A stretch of 64,000 nucleotides of DNA. Source: Reticulitermes speratus (taxonomy: Eukaryota > Arthropoda > Insecta > Blattodea > Rhinotermitidae). Location: assembly GCA_021186555.1 (NCBI GenBank), contig JAJKFL010000026.1, positions 4,355,709-4,419,708 on the forward strand. Direction: 5' to 3'. A model generated the notes under the pieces. It ran no database searches, was not told the DNA's origin, and worked only from the letters and a program-made list of their open reading frames with translations. Shown in pieces: positions 11,053 through 22,860 of the stretch. The translations under genes were made by a program, and so were the position numbers. Every line of letters starts with the position of its first letter. The stretch's first letter is position 1.

Positions 11053-12475
11053 AACAGGCCACATATTAAATATGCCCTTATAAATGTCTCATTCATATAC
11101 ATTGTATGAGCCCCCATCATTTATCACATGCCACATATTATATATACCTCTACAAACTCGTTTCATATTCCTCATAATGGTCTCCACCAAACCATCTCTC
11201 ACAGGCCTCATATTCAATATACCTCTACAAACTCGTTTCATATTCCTCATAATGGTCTCCACCAAACCATCTCTCACAGGCCTCATATTCAATATACCTC
11301 TACAAACTCCTTTCACATTCCTTATAATGGCCTCCACCAAACCATCTCTCACAGGCCTCATATTCAATATACCTCTACAAACTCATTTCACATTCCTTAT
11401 AATGGCCTCCACCAAACCATCTCTCACAGGCCTCATATTCAATAACCTCTAAAACTCCTTTCACATTCCTTATAATGGCCTCCACCAAACCATCTCTCAC
11501 AGGCCTCATATTCAATACACCTCTAAAAGTTGTTTCACATTCCTTATAATGGTCCTCCACCAAACCATTCTCACAGGCCTCATATTCAATACACCTCTAC
11601 AAAACTTATTTCACATTCCTTATAATGGTCTTCACCAAACCATCTCTCACAGGCCTCATATTCAATATACCTCTAACAAATTATTTCACATTCCTTATAA
11701 TGGCCATTCATCAAACCATCTCTCACAGGCCTCATATTCAATATACCTCTACAAACTCCTTTCACATTCCTTATAATGGCCTCCACCAAACCATCTCTCA
11801 CAGGCCTCATATTCAATATACCTCTACAAACTCGTTTCACATTCCTTATAATGGCCTCCACCAAACCATCTCTCACAGGCTCATATTCAATATACCTCTA
11901 CAAACTTTTCACATTCCTTATAATGGCCTCCACCAAACCATCTCTCACAGGCCCTCATATTCAATATACCTCTAAAAACTCCTTTCACATTCCTTATAAT
12001 GGCCTCCACCAAACCACTCTCACAGGCCTCATATTCAATACACCTCTAAAATTGTTTCACATTCCTTATAATGGCCTCCATCAAACCATCTCACAGGCCT
12101 CATATTCAATACACCTCTACAAACTCCTTTCACATTCCTTATAATGGCCTCCACCAAACCATCTCTCACAGGCCTCATATTCAATACACCTCTACAAACT
12201 CCTTTCACATTCCTTATAATGGCCTCCACCAAACCATCTCTCACAGGCCTCATATTCAATACACCTCTACAAACTCCTTTCACATTCCTTATAATGGCCT
12301 CCACCAAACCATCTCTCACAGGCCTCATATTCAATACACCTCTACAAACACCTTTCACATTCCTTATAATGGCCTCCACCAAAACATCTCTCACAGGCCT
12401 CATATTCAATATACCTCTACAAACTCATTTCACATTCCTTGTAATGGCCTTCACCAAACCATCTGTAACTGGTCA
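11053..12475. repeat. 75-bp tandem satellite, about 18 copies
   Basis: The unit begins CCTCATATTCAATATACCTC, continues through TTTCACATTCCTTATAATGG and ends CCATCTCTCACAGG. The period is 75 bp with a few 1-3 bp indels (for example in the copies near 11430, 11880 and 12030). The first copies (11053-11200) are the most diverged. Because 75 is a multiple of three and the unit lacks stops in several frames, overlapping ORFs run on both strands; these look like artefacts of the period, not genes. Confidence 0.93.
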
Positions 12476-12540
12476 CATAAAATTAAATGAACTAAAATGT
12501 TCATCTATAATACTCTGATTCACAATTAGTGTTAACATGA

Positions 12541-12596
12541 AGTATTATTATTATTATTAGTAGTAGTAGTAGTAGTAGTACTTGTAGTAGTAGTAT
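12541..12596. repeat. trinucleotide microsatellite (ATT)n-(AGT)n
   Basis: ATT repeats pass directly into AGT repeats, with one interruption (ACTTGT). Confidence 0.9.
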
Positions 12597-14520
12597 GTTC
12601 ATTTGAATAACTAAAATAAGTGATTTTTGTGCAGACAATTGCTGAAACATGCTGGAAATTGCTGCTAATTGCTGGCACTGCTCTTAGTGGTCGTGGTGGT
12701 GGTGATATTGATGGTACTCATGTTCTGATGATAAATGTGTCGCCATATCATTTCTCCTGCAACACTGGAAGCATCTCCAGCAAATGGCACAGCGATTTTT
12801 TCAATGATGTCAAACTCCTGTCAACAAAGAATAACTTTCAACTCTCAAAACCTTACTTTTCATCATGAAAATAAGACTAATTTGCCCCAAAATAAATAAC
12901 TTATCATCATTCTGTAGTCTGTCTTACGACAGGTAACTTATCAGAGGGAAAAATTATATTCGCTGACAAGAGCATCTCAATTTCTGGTGAAAATGTTCAC
13001 TTGCCTTCAGTGTTAAACACAGTTATGTTGGCATATGACTAAATGGTTTACTGGCAAAGAGTTGGCTCTGAACCTACATAACCAAATAGAAAGAAATCTG
13101 TAACAAGTAATTCTCCACAATATCCACTAAATATTGGCTACAATGAAAAATATACAGAAGAACCAGTAAAAGATTATTCCTTCATTCAAAAATTGATAAC
13201 AACCTAAAATCAAACAATTAAACTGATCCAGTGATTACAAAACTTTGTGGAACATTTTACGTAGTCACGTCTGCGCTTCACATCAGCAACGCTTAACACC
13301 CTCAAAACAAATCATTTTGTCCATTTCCATTCAATAACTACATATGGAATAATCTTTTGGGATAATTCTTTTCAGAGTAACAAGATATTCACTTTACAAA
13401 AGAAAACTTTTACAATTATGGTACATGAAAAACCTAGAAACCCACACAGACAACTGTTCAGAAAATTACAATTTTGCCTTGCCCATGCAATTACCCATTT
13501 CATCAATGAACGTCACTGTAAACACCACACAAAATATTTGAAGCAAATTCAGCTGTACATAGCATTAATAGAAGAAATAGTGACTGTCTTCACAGACCAA
13601 ATGAGCTGGCATCAAAATATTCAACAGTTAACCTTGCAACTTTAAAGTCTAAAAATTGCAGACTGCTTCAGGGTTGCCATATTGTGTAGACAGAGACAAA
13701 GAACGCATTTTCAATGTTGCCAAATGGAGCTTGCCTAAAAGTACACGTTAGCAGAGGTCAGCAACACCAGCCACTGACCAAAAGTACACTTTAGCAGACT
13801 ATGGGTTAAACATACCTTTAGTACAGAGACTGTACTTAGAAAGAGCTAGTCTCAGTCCCTGGATACTGAACTGCGTCAAGACCGAGCATGTTTATTCAAA
13901 ATGTAAGAGGTCACCTGCAGACAAAAGCAAAGTATATTATGTACGTACGTAATAATGCACAAATGTCCAAAATTTCAGTCATCTCTATGACAACATACCA
14001 TCGTCACAAGTCTTTTGAAGTTAATGGGACAACTGATTTAATGCCAATATTTTTTACAGTGATATTACTGGATGCCACACTACTGGTATTCTTGCACTCA
14101 GTACAAGACTGCAGTGCACAAAAGCTGGCCACAGCAACTGCTGCTAGACAGTGAATGGTTCGATTTTATGTGGCTGGAAGGGCATAGACAAAAAATGTAG
14201 CTTTCAACTTACAAAAACTTGGGATCGTAGATGTTTTTTTATACTGAGGTACAAGCAGGTACTGACATCAGCTGTTCTCAAGAGGAACACAACGATAGGG
14301 GTAAAGAATATGATTCACAATGAGTTCTACCAACAATGTACATTAAATGTTTCTTTCAGGTCTTCAATTAATACTTCGTACAGTATCTCTTCGCTCCCAT
14401 GCTTGCTACATGACGCACACACCTTGCCTCCTTAATTTGATCATCCTAGTATTTCACATGGGGTAAAAATTATGAAGCTTCAATTATACAAGTTTCTCCA
14501 GCTTCCATTATTTCTTCTGT
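12597..14520. other. no gene recognised
   Basis: No coding region, element end or repeat array could be supported. Confidence 0.4.
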
Positions 14521-14526
14521 CTTTGG

Positions 14527-14600
14527 TTCACCTGAAGATGAAAGCAGTTTGCTTTTGAAACAATGTGGTGTATGTTTTATACTCAGTGACGATGGAGAAA
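14527..14600 (+). ncRNA. hammerhead-like ribozyme motif
   Basis: Core CTGAAGA at 14532-14538. Stem II AAAGCA/TGCTTT (14541-14546 and 14550-14555) closes on a GTT loop, followed by GAAAC at 14557-14561. Stem I is CAC (14529-14531) with GTG (14568-14570). Stem III is ACAATGT. The nucleotide at cleavage position 17 is G (14567), which normally blocks cleavage. Downstream TGACGATGGAG (about 14587) is reminiscent of the GATGCACGG tail of the hairpin elements. Probably a decayed Penelope-like copy; no second arm was found. Confidence 0.5.
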
Positions 14601-14609
14601 GGATAGAGT

Positions 14610-15550
14610 GTAAAGCAAAAATCATTATTTTGGAGATGATCTGCAAGAAAGCACTCAGACTCTAGCGTTTTCTCCTTAACCAGCAAACGTCGATGTGCAA
14701 TAAGTAACATGTTTCTTGGGTGTAACGTACGTTCGCAAGCTGAAGGGAAACACTGAGAGTACATTCTTCAAATATCATGCGTAAAAACATAATATTAAAC
14801 TGCACTACGTTCATCTAAAGGATATGGACCCCGACTCACAGCATAGTGACCGTTGCTACAGACCGTGTGATGTCATTTTATGCTTCATACAAAAGCAAGC
14901 ACACAACAGTCCCCTAAACGGTAGAACCATACCTCCTTGTGAAAAAAAGCTGTCATTCAGAGCTTCGCAGCATTTGTGCATACATGTGCAGGTGGCTCAC
15001 CTTCATGGACGATCACAGGTTTATCATATGAAACAGGAAGTCCTGCAACACACACAGTAATTTTACTTCTAAACTCATCACTGCAATCAACCACACACTT
15101 AATAAACAAAAATTTGTAATGCGAGATTGATACTCAAGCGGTGTCGAACGCTTGAAAATATAGGAACTGACAATGACTACTTTCCTTCTGATACTGCCAA
15201 CAGGACCCACCGTATTTACCCGAACATAACAAAAACTCCTTACTTATAAAGCACACTTAACGTTGTGTATAATTTATAATGCAACCCTTCATACTTTCAG
15301 GCAATAAATTACGAAAATATTCTGATTTTTACACACATATTCACGTAAAAATACGATAAATTGTACAATTTTCAGTACCACACATTTTGACTATGTTAAG
15401 TTTGTCAAGTGTTCACTTTGCAATTCTTCACATTTTAAAAATGGTTCAATAAAAAATATGTGTGCTACATTAATGATCTGCCTCAATATATTTTACATGC
15501 TTATCTCCAGGGTCATCAGTCATTGCCAATAAACAAAATCCCCAGAAACA
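14610..15550. other. no gene recognised
   Basis: Around 15205-15300 the text CGTATTTACCCGAACATAAC with repeated TATAATGCAACCC-like strings resembles an old interspersed repeat. Its borders are not definable. Confidence 0.35.
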
Positions 15551-15554
15551 AAGA

Positions 15555-15737
15555 ATCTTTTGGCTCTTCTCTCTTCAGACTCTTCTGAATCCCATCTCTT
15601 CTGAATCTTCTGTCTCTTCTGAATCGTATGTCTCTCCTGACTCTTCTGTCTCTTCTCAATCTTCTGTCTGTTCTGAACCTTGACTCTTCTGAATCTTCTG
15701 GCTCTTCTCTCTTTTGACTATTCTCCCTTCTCTCTTC
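15555..15737. repeat. polypyrimidine tract 1 of the composite array
   Basis: CT-rich tract built from TCTTCTGTCTCTTCTGAATC-like strings. It is the shortest and most diverged of the three larger tracts. Confidence 0.85.
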
Positions 15738-16640
15738 AAAATGTTATACATCACCCGTGAGACACGAGTAAAGTGCATAAGGAAGATAAAGAACAACAGG
15801 CACATCCACTATTTCACACATCACCACCAACATATGATACTAACAGAACCTTTCAAGCATAATGCTATGATTATTCTCAAATAAAAATAATATTCCGTCA
15901 GCTCTAGAAAGTGACCTTCAGCAGCTTTTGGGTAGAGAGCTATGTTCCTGAAAGACCTACCCATGCTAATTGAACTTCACATGTCCATTACGTCTTATCC
16001 AATCAAATGGGACACCATAGTGGCAATGGCAACAAGAATAGTAACATATTACATAACTTAGTACGAAGACTGGAAGAGGTTCATAAGCACTGCAGCATGA
16101 TACGTGACGTGCGTACGTAAGACTTCTATAATGCTGCCCGCTGAATCTTGGTGGAGCCTTCAGTCACCCCTCCAAGTCTGTCAAGAAACGATTAATATCC
16201 CATTATGTCTATTACAGCAGGATTCTAATGAACATAATCATCTATACACATATCATGGACCAACGTTCTACCTGAATTACAGCTACAGTGCAACACGTAT
16301 GCTGCGACATGACACTGTGTCACTGGGTTTATAGTTCCTGACAATTCAAAGGACCTTCAGCCCATGAGGATGGAGGCACCACCATCCTTTGGAACATCGA
16401 CAACTACTCACCACACAATACAGTGCCAAATCCCAGAACACATGAATATTCATCACATAAAATCTCTGCCACAAGTTAAACACAATTGAATCTCGGGCAT
16501 ACTTTCGACCATTCACTTTTCTCAACATCAAGAGCAATACTGCAACCAGAATATTAATACAAGGATAATACTAAAATGTATCTTACAGAAATAGAGTCAA
16601 ACTCATTTATGATGTCATGAAGGGGACTGAATATTCTGTA

Positions 16641-17360
16641 CCTCATGCACTTCACTCTAGACCCAGAGGTGATGTATAACATTTTGTAGAAAGAAGGGAT
16701 AATTGCCTGAAGATTCAGAAGAGACAGAAGATTCTGTCTCTTCTGATTCTTCTGTCTCTTCTCAATCTTCTGTTTCTTCTGTCTCTTCTAATTCTTCTCT
16801 CTCTTCAGTCTCTTCTGATTCTTCTTTCTCTTCTCAATCTTCTGTTTCTTCTGTCTCTTCTCAATCTTCTGTCTCTTCTAATTCTTCTCTCTCTTCAGTC
16901 TCTTCTGATTCTTCTGTCTCTTCTCAATCTTCTGTCTCTTCTCAATCTTCTGTCTCTTCTAATTCTTCTCTCTCTTCAGTCTCTTCTGATTCTTCTTCTC
17001 TTCTCAATCTTCTGTTTCTTCTGTCTCTACTCAATCTTCTGTCTCTTCTAATTCTTCTCTCTCTTCAGTCTCTTCTGATTCTTCTGTCTCTTCTCAATCT
17101 TCTGTTTCTTCTGTCTCTTCTCAATCTTCTGTCTCTTGTAATTCTCTCTCTCTCTTCAGTCTCTTCTGATTCTTCTGTCTCTTCTCAATCTTCTGTTTCT
17201 TCTGTCTCTTCTCAATCTTCTGTCTCTTCTAATTCTTCTCTCTCTTCAGTCTCTTCTGATTCTTCTTTCTCTTCTATCTCTTCTGAATGTTCTGGCTCTT
17301 CTCCCTTCTCTCTTCAAAATGTTATACATCACCCGTGGGACAAGAGTGAAGTGCATGAGG
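16641..17360. repeat. polypyrimidine tract 2 inside 46-bp inverted arms
   Basis: Arms 16641-16686 (begins CCTCATGCACTTCACTCT) and 17315-17360 (ends GAGTGAAGTGCATGAGG) are inverse copies. Between them lies about 600 bp of TCTTCT-rich repeats with a basic period near 15 bp. The tract opens with a perfect hairpin AGAAGAGACAGAA/TTCTGTCTCTTCT at about 16717-16745. A Ser-rich ORF through it is an artefact of TCT/TCA/AGT-like codons. Confidence 0.88.
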
Positions 17361-18221
17361 AAGATACAGAACAACAGGCACATCCAATATTTCAGACATC
17401 ACCACCAACATATGATACTAACAGAACCTTTCAAGCATAATGCTATGATTATTCTCAAATAAAAGTAATATTCCGTCATCTCTAGAAAGTGACCTTCCGA
17501 AGCTTTTGGGAAAACAGCTATGTTCCTGAAGGGCCTACCCATGCTAATTGAACTTCAAATATCCATTACATCTTATCCAATCAAATGGGACACCATAGTG
17601 GCAATGGCAACAAGAATAGTAACATATTACATAACTTAGGTACGAAGACTGGAAGAGGTTCATAAGCACTGCAGCATGATACGTGACGTGCGTAGTTAAA
17701 GACTTCTACAGTGTTGCCCGCTGAATGTCGGTGGAGCCTTCAGTCACCCCTCCAAGTCTGTCAAGAAACGTTTAATATCCCATTATGTCTATTACAGCAG
17801 GATTCTAATGAACATAATCATCTATACACATATCATGGACCAACGTTCTACCTGAATTACAGCTACAGTGCAACACGTATGCTGTGACATGGCACTGTGT
17901 CACTGGGTTAATAGTTCCTGACCATTCAAAGGACCTTCAGTCCATCAGGATGGAGGCACCACCATCCTTTGGAACATCGACAACTACTCACCATACAACA
18001 CAGTGCCAAATCCCAGAACACATGAATATTCATCACATAAAATCTCTGCCACAAGTTAAAACACAATTGAATCTCGGGCATACTTTCGACCATTCACTTT
18101 TCTCAACATCAAGAGCAATACTGCAACCAGAATATTAATACAAGGATAATACTAAAATGTATCTTACAGAAATAGAGTCAAACTCATTTATGATGTCATG
18201 AAGGAGACTGAATATTCTGTA

Positions 18222-19205
18222 CCTCATGCACTTCACTCTTGACACACAGGTGATGTATAACATTTTGTAGAAAGAAGGGATAATTGCCTGAAGATTCAGA
18301 AGAGACAGAAGATTCTGTCTCTTCTGATTCTTCTGTCTTTTCTCAATCTTCTGTTTCTTCTGTCTCTTCTAATTCTTCTCTTCGTTCTCATCTTCTGTCT
18401 CTTCTAATTCTTCTCTCTCTTCAGTCTCTTCTGATTCTTCTTTCTCTTCTCAATCTTCTGTTTTCTTCTGTCTCTCTCAATCTTCTGTCTCTTCTAATCT
18501 TCTTCTCTTCCTATTCATTCTCTGTCTCTTCTCATTCTGTTCTTCTGTCTCTTCTCAATTCTTCTGTCTCTTCTCAATCTTCTTCTCTTCTTCTCAGTCT
18601 CTTCTGATTCTTCTGTCTCTTCTCAATCTTCTGTTTCTTCTGTCTCTTCTAATTCTTCTCTCTTCAGTCTCTTCTGATTCTTCTTTCTCTTCTCAATCTT
18701 CTGTCTCTTCTCATCATCTGTCTCTTCTAATTCTTCTCTCTCTTCAGTCTCTTCTGATTCTTCTGTCTCTTCTCAATCTTCTGTCTCTTCTCAATCTTCT
18801 GTCTCTTCTAATTCTTCTCTCTCTTCAGTCTCTTCTGATTCTTCTTTCTCTTCTCAATCTTCTGTTTCTTCTGTCTCTTCTCAATCTTCTGTCTCTTCTA
18901 ATTCTTCTCTCTCTTCAGTCTATTCTGATTCTTCTGTCTCTTCTCAATCTTCTGTTTCTTCTGTCTCTTCTCAATCTTCTGTCTCTTGTAATTCTTCTCT
19001 CTCTTCAGTCTATTCTGATTCTTCTGTCTCTTCTCAATCTTCTGTTTCTTCTGTCTCTTCTCAATCTTCTGTCTCTTCTAATCTTCTCTCTCTTCATCTC
19101 TTCTGATTCTTCTTTCTCTTCTATCTCTTCTGAATGTTCTGGCTCTTCTCCCTCTCTCTTCAAAATGTTATACATCACCCGTGGACATATGTGAAGTGCA
19201 TGAGG
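18222..19205. repeat. polypyrimidine tract 3 inside inverted arms
   Basis: Same arrangement as tract 2. The arms are at 18222-18267 and 19161-19205, with about 870 bp of CT-rich repeats and the same opening hairpin at about 18298. This is the longest tract. Confidence 0.88.
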
Positions 19206-20063
19206 AAGATACAGAACAACAGTCACATCCAATATTTCAGACATCACCACCAACATATGATACTAACAGAACCTTTCAAGCATAATGCTATGATTATTCT
19301 CAAATAAAAGTAATATTCCGTCATCTCTAGAAAGTGACCTTCCGAAGCTTTTGGGAAAACAGCTATGTTCCTGAAGGGCCTACCCATGCTAATTGAACTT
19401 CACATGTCCATTACGTCTTATCCAATCAAATGGGACACCATAGTGGCAATGGCAACAAGAATAGTAACATATTACATAACTTAGGTACGAAGACTGGAAG
19501 AGGTTCATAAGCACTGCAGCATGATACGTGACGTGCGTACGTAAGACTTCTACAGTGTTGCCCGCTGAATGTCGGTGGAGCCTTCAGTCACCCCTCCAAG
19601 TCTGTCAAGAAACGTTTAATATCCCATTATGTCTATTACAGCAGAATTCTAAAGAACATAATCATCTATACACATATCATGGACCAACGTTCTACCTGAA
19701 TTACAGCTACAGTGCAACACGTATGCTGCGACATGACACTGTGTCACTGGGTTAATAGTTCCTGACAATTCAAAGGACCTTCAGCCATGAGGATGGAGGC
19801 ACCACCATCCTTTGGAACATCGACAACTACTCACCATACAACACAGTGCCAAATCCCAGAACACATGAATATTCATCACATAAAATCTCTGCCACAAGTT
19901 AATCACAATTGGATCTCGGGCATACTTTCGACCATTCACATTTCTCAACATCAAGAGCAATACTGCAACCAGAATATTAATAGAAGGATAATACTAAAAT
20001 GTATCTTACAGAAATACAGTCAAACTCAGTTATGATGTCATGAAGCGGACTGAATATTCTGTA

Positions 20064-20271
20064 CCTCATGCACTTCACTCTAGACCCAGAGGTGATGTAT
20101 AACATTTTGTAGAGGGAAGGGATAATTGCCTGAAGGTTCAGAAGAGACAGAAGATTCTGTCTCTTCTGATTTATCTTTCTCTTCTGTCTCTTCTGAATGT
20201 TCTGGCTCTTCTCCCTTCTCTCTTCAAAATGTTATACATCACCCGTGGACATAAGTGAAGTGCATGAGGAA
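20064..20271. repeat. polypyrimidine tract 4, short, inside inverted arms
   Basis: Arms at 20064-20109 and 20226-20271 with under 100 bp of tract between them. It keeps the opening hairpin, so this is the minimal version of the structure. Confidence 0.85.
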
Positions 20272-20573
20272 GATACAGAACAACAGGCACATCCAATATT
20301 TCAGACATCACCACCAACATATGATGCTAACAGAACCGTTCAAGCATAATGCTATGATTATTCTCGAACAAAAGTAATATACCGTCATCTCTAGAAAGTG
20401 ACCTTCAGCAGCTTTTGGGAAAACAGCTATGTTCCTGAAGGACCTACACATGCTAATTGAACTTCACATGTCCATTACATCTTATCCAATCAAATGGGAC
20501 ACCATAGTGGCAATGGCAACAAGAATAGTAACATATTACATAACTTTAGTACGAAGACTGGAAGAGGTTCATA

Positions 20574-21273
20574 AGAATCATTTTGAAACCAGAATATATT
20601 TCCTGAATTTATTTGCGTTGTATAAAACGATTTAGTTACAACCACACAGTGAATACTGAATGTTTTGGTTCATTCAACCCAGTAACAAATTCCGTTGATA
20701 ATTATGCTAGTGGTGGTTATGAAACCATACTACAATATGGAGATCTATTCAAGCAGACTCCAATCTTTTCAATCGAATTGTCCTTCATTTTATTATTATA
20801 TATTCTAATGGTCACAATTCAATATTATATTGCATACATCCAAATATTCCAAGCAAAACTTATCAGAATTGAATCATGTGTTAGCTACACCAGACTTATC
20901 TCTGTTGCAGACACCAGATGTCATGAAAACTCTATCACAGATTCTGCATACAGCATCATAAATTTCAAAATCTTTCACCTTTCTAGTCACAGAATCATTT
21001 TGAAACCAGAATATATTTCCTGAATTTATTTGCGTTGTATAAAACGATTTAGTTACAACCACACAGTGTATACTGAATGTTTTGGTTCATTCAACCCAGT
21101 AACAAATTCTATTGATAATTATGCTGCTGGTGGTTATGAAACCATACTACAATATGGAGATCTATTCAAGCAGACTCCAATCTTTTCAATCAAATTGTCC
21201 TTCATTTTATTATTCTATATTCTAATAGTCACAATTCAATATTATCTTGCATACATCCAAACATTCCAAGCAA
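20574..21273. repeat. 417-bp tandem duplication
   Basis: AGAATCATTTTGAAACCAG starts at 20574 and again at 20991, and the following about 280 bp are repeated (TTTGCGTTGTATAAAACG, GGTTCATTCAACCCAGTAAC). The second copy runs into the target duplication of the hairpin element at 21263-21273. A single copy of the same unit lies at 28244-28655. Confidence 0.85.
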
Positions 21274-21340
21274 AACTTCTTATTATTAGAAAACCAACTA
21301 ATTGCACATACAAAGCACATAGTGTACATACATGTGAGTT

Positions 21341-21384
21341 TCCCTCCTACAGGTTTTGGCAGTCAACCGCCATCATCAGGGAGT
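21341..21384 (-). ncRNA. hammerhead motif, left arm of hairpin element (degenerate)
   Basis: On the minus strand: CTCC, CTGATGA, stem II GGCGG/CTGCC, then AAAAC where the consensus is GAAAC. The other parts (stem I CTCC/GGAG, cleavage GTA) are kept. Loss of the conserved G12 should inactivate it. Confidence 0.6.
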
Positions 21385-21699
21385 TAACACCTAAAACTTA
21401 TACCTTTGGAAACTAATGAAGCCATTATTTATGTAAAATAAGTTAAAATAACATAACATAATTACTGTAAAATAAAACGTATCAATTGATTATATGTTTG
21501 GCTTAAAATTTGTTACAAGTTTTTCAATCCCTTAAACACATAGTGCATGGTTAATTACAGTCTGTTGTGCTAAGACTATAATAAATTTATGCACTATACA
21601 TTTAAGGGATCAGAAAAAACTCTAACCAATTTTAAGTCAAACATAAATCAGTTGATAATGGCTTCATTATGTTTTAAACAATGTAAGTTTTAGGTGTTA

Positions 21700-21741
21700 C
21701 TTCCTGATGATGGCGGTCGACCGCCGAAACATGTAGGAGGG
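21700..21741 (+). ncRNA. hammerhead ribozyme motif with complete core
   Basis: Stem I CTTC (21700-21703) can pair with GGAG (21736-21739), one pair being a wobble. The core CTGATGA is at 21704-21710. Stem II GGCGGTCGACCGCC is fully self-complementary (21712-21725). GAAAC lies at 21726-21730. Stem III is the palindrome ACATGT (21729-21734), and the cleavage triplet is GTA ending at 21735. Short stem III and a palindromic strand are features described for Penelope-type hammerheads, which may act as dimers. Confidence 0.72.
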
Positions 21742-22099
21742 AAAATCACATGTATACGTACTATATGCTTTGTACGTGCAATTAGTAGGTTCTTTAATAA
21801 AAAGTATAGGATGCACGGAATGAATTATATTACGAAATTCCAAGCAATATAAAATTACGTAGGCATGTACATTATTAGGTACAGTATATGCAAGACAAAT
21901 AAAACCTGCTGTGTTTTACATGAATTACATTTACCTGCTCTGTTTCAGGCAGTGTCCGAATGGTCCCAATGTGTTCAGTCATTCAGGGCTTGCCTCACAA
22001 AACGACAAACAGAATGGATAGTCGACGTCCCCCAAGCCACATCAAACACGCCAATTCTCTGAAAGAAGAATTATGTCATTCTAAAGCACGTCTGGGTTG

Positions 22100-22860
22100 C
22101 TCAATAGCAACTACAAAACACATCACACTCTCAAATTTTTCCTCCTTACCTCATACACCTACGTCAAGACGCAGGGGCCATGGCCACACAGAACATCTTG
22201 TCAGTACGTCAAGACGCAAGGGCCATGGCCACACAGAACATCTTGTCAGTAGGCATGAGGTGAGTAGGCCAAACTTCAGGGTTGCAAAATAGTAACTACA
22301 AAACACATGACACTTGCAAATTTTTCCTCTCTACCTCATACACCTACGTCAAGACGCATGGGCCATGGCCACACAGAACATCTTGTCAGTACGTCAAGAC
22401 GCAGGGGCCATGGCCACACAGAACATCTTGTCAGTAGGCATGAGGTGAGCAGGCCGAAACTTCAGGGTTGCAAAATAGTAACTACAAAACACATGACACT
22501 CACAAATTTTTCCTCCTTACCTCATACACCTACGTCAAGACGCAGGGGCCATGGCCACACAGAACATCTTGTCAGTACGTCAAGATGCAGGGGCCATGGC
22601 CACACAGAACATCTTGTCAGTAGGCATGAGGTGCGTAGGCCAAAACTTCAAGGTTGCACAAGAGCAACTACAAAACACATCACACTCGCAAATTTTTCCT
22701 CCTTACCTCATACACCTACGTCAAGATGCAGGGGCCATGGCCACACAGAACATCTTGTCAGTATGTCAAGACGCAGGGGCCATGGCCACACAGAACATCT
22801 TTTCAGTAGGCATGAGGTGCATAGGCCAAAACTTCAGGGTTGCACAATAGCAACTCCTCC
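22100..22860 (+). repeat. 186-bp satellite, copy A (about 4 units)
   Basis: Each unit contains GGCATGAGGTGAGTAGGCC, CTACAAAACACATGACACTC, TCCTCCTTACCTCATACACC and two 42-45 bp subrepeats ACGTCAAGACGCAGGGGCC-ATGGCCACACAGAACATCTTG. The period is 185-186 bp. Confidence 0.92.

Larger units (their letters stand above)
15555..20573. repeat. tandem array of about 1.6-1.8 kb composite units
   Basis: Each unit has the same order: polypyrimidine tract; GTTATACATCACC arm; a unique part (AAGTGCATGAGG ... CCAATCAAATGGGACACC ... CTTCAGTCACCCCTCCAAG); a foldback hairpin (for example 16300-16451); the first 48 bp or so of a pogo-type MITE (GTCAAACTCATTTATGATG); the inverse arm; then the next tract. The inverse arms start at 16641, 18222 and 20064, giving periods of 1581 and 1842 bp. 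The difference lies mainly in tract length. The last unit is cut at about 20573, where a different 417-bp repeat begins. Confidence 0.88.
21274..21836 (+). mobile_element. Penelope-like hairpin element with hammerhead motifs, copy A
   Basis: A 563-bp insertion between exact 11-bp duplications ATTCCAAGCAA (21263-21273 and 21837-21847). Inverted arms run from about 21275 inward and from 21805 inward. The box ACCAACTAATTGCAC is at 21293-21307. A 31-nt unpaired tail (21806-21836) carries GATGCACGG at 21810-21818. Each arm holds a hammerhead core. The internal part around 21440-21660 is also largely self-complementary. There is no coding capacity. The layout matches non-autonomous Penelope-like elements with inverted pseudo-LTRs; the class assignment is inference. 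Confidence 0.78.

Noticed and set aside
11084..12518. Several 100-140 codon ORFs on both strands
   Set aside because: Explained by the 75-bp satellite period being a multiple of three.
16703..17440. 245-codon Ser-rich ORF
   Set aside because: A translation of the TCTTCT-type tract; the frame is broken in the sister tract at 18.3-19.2 kb.
22100..22860. CRISPR-like regular spacing of repeats
   Set aside because: Repeats are adjacent and the intervening sequence is itself repeated; the setting is eukaryotic. It is an ordinary satellite.
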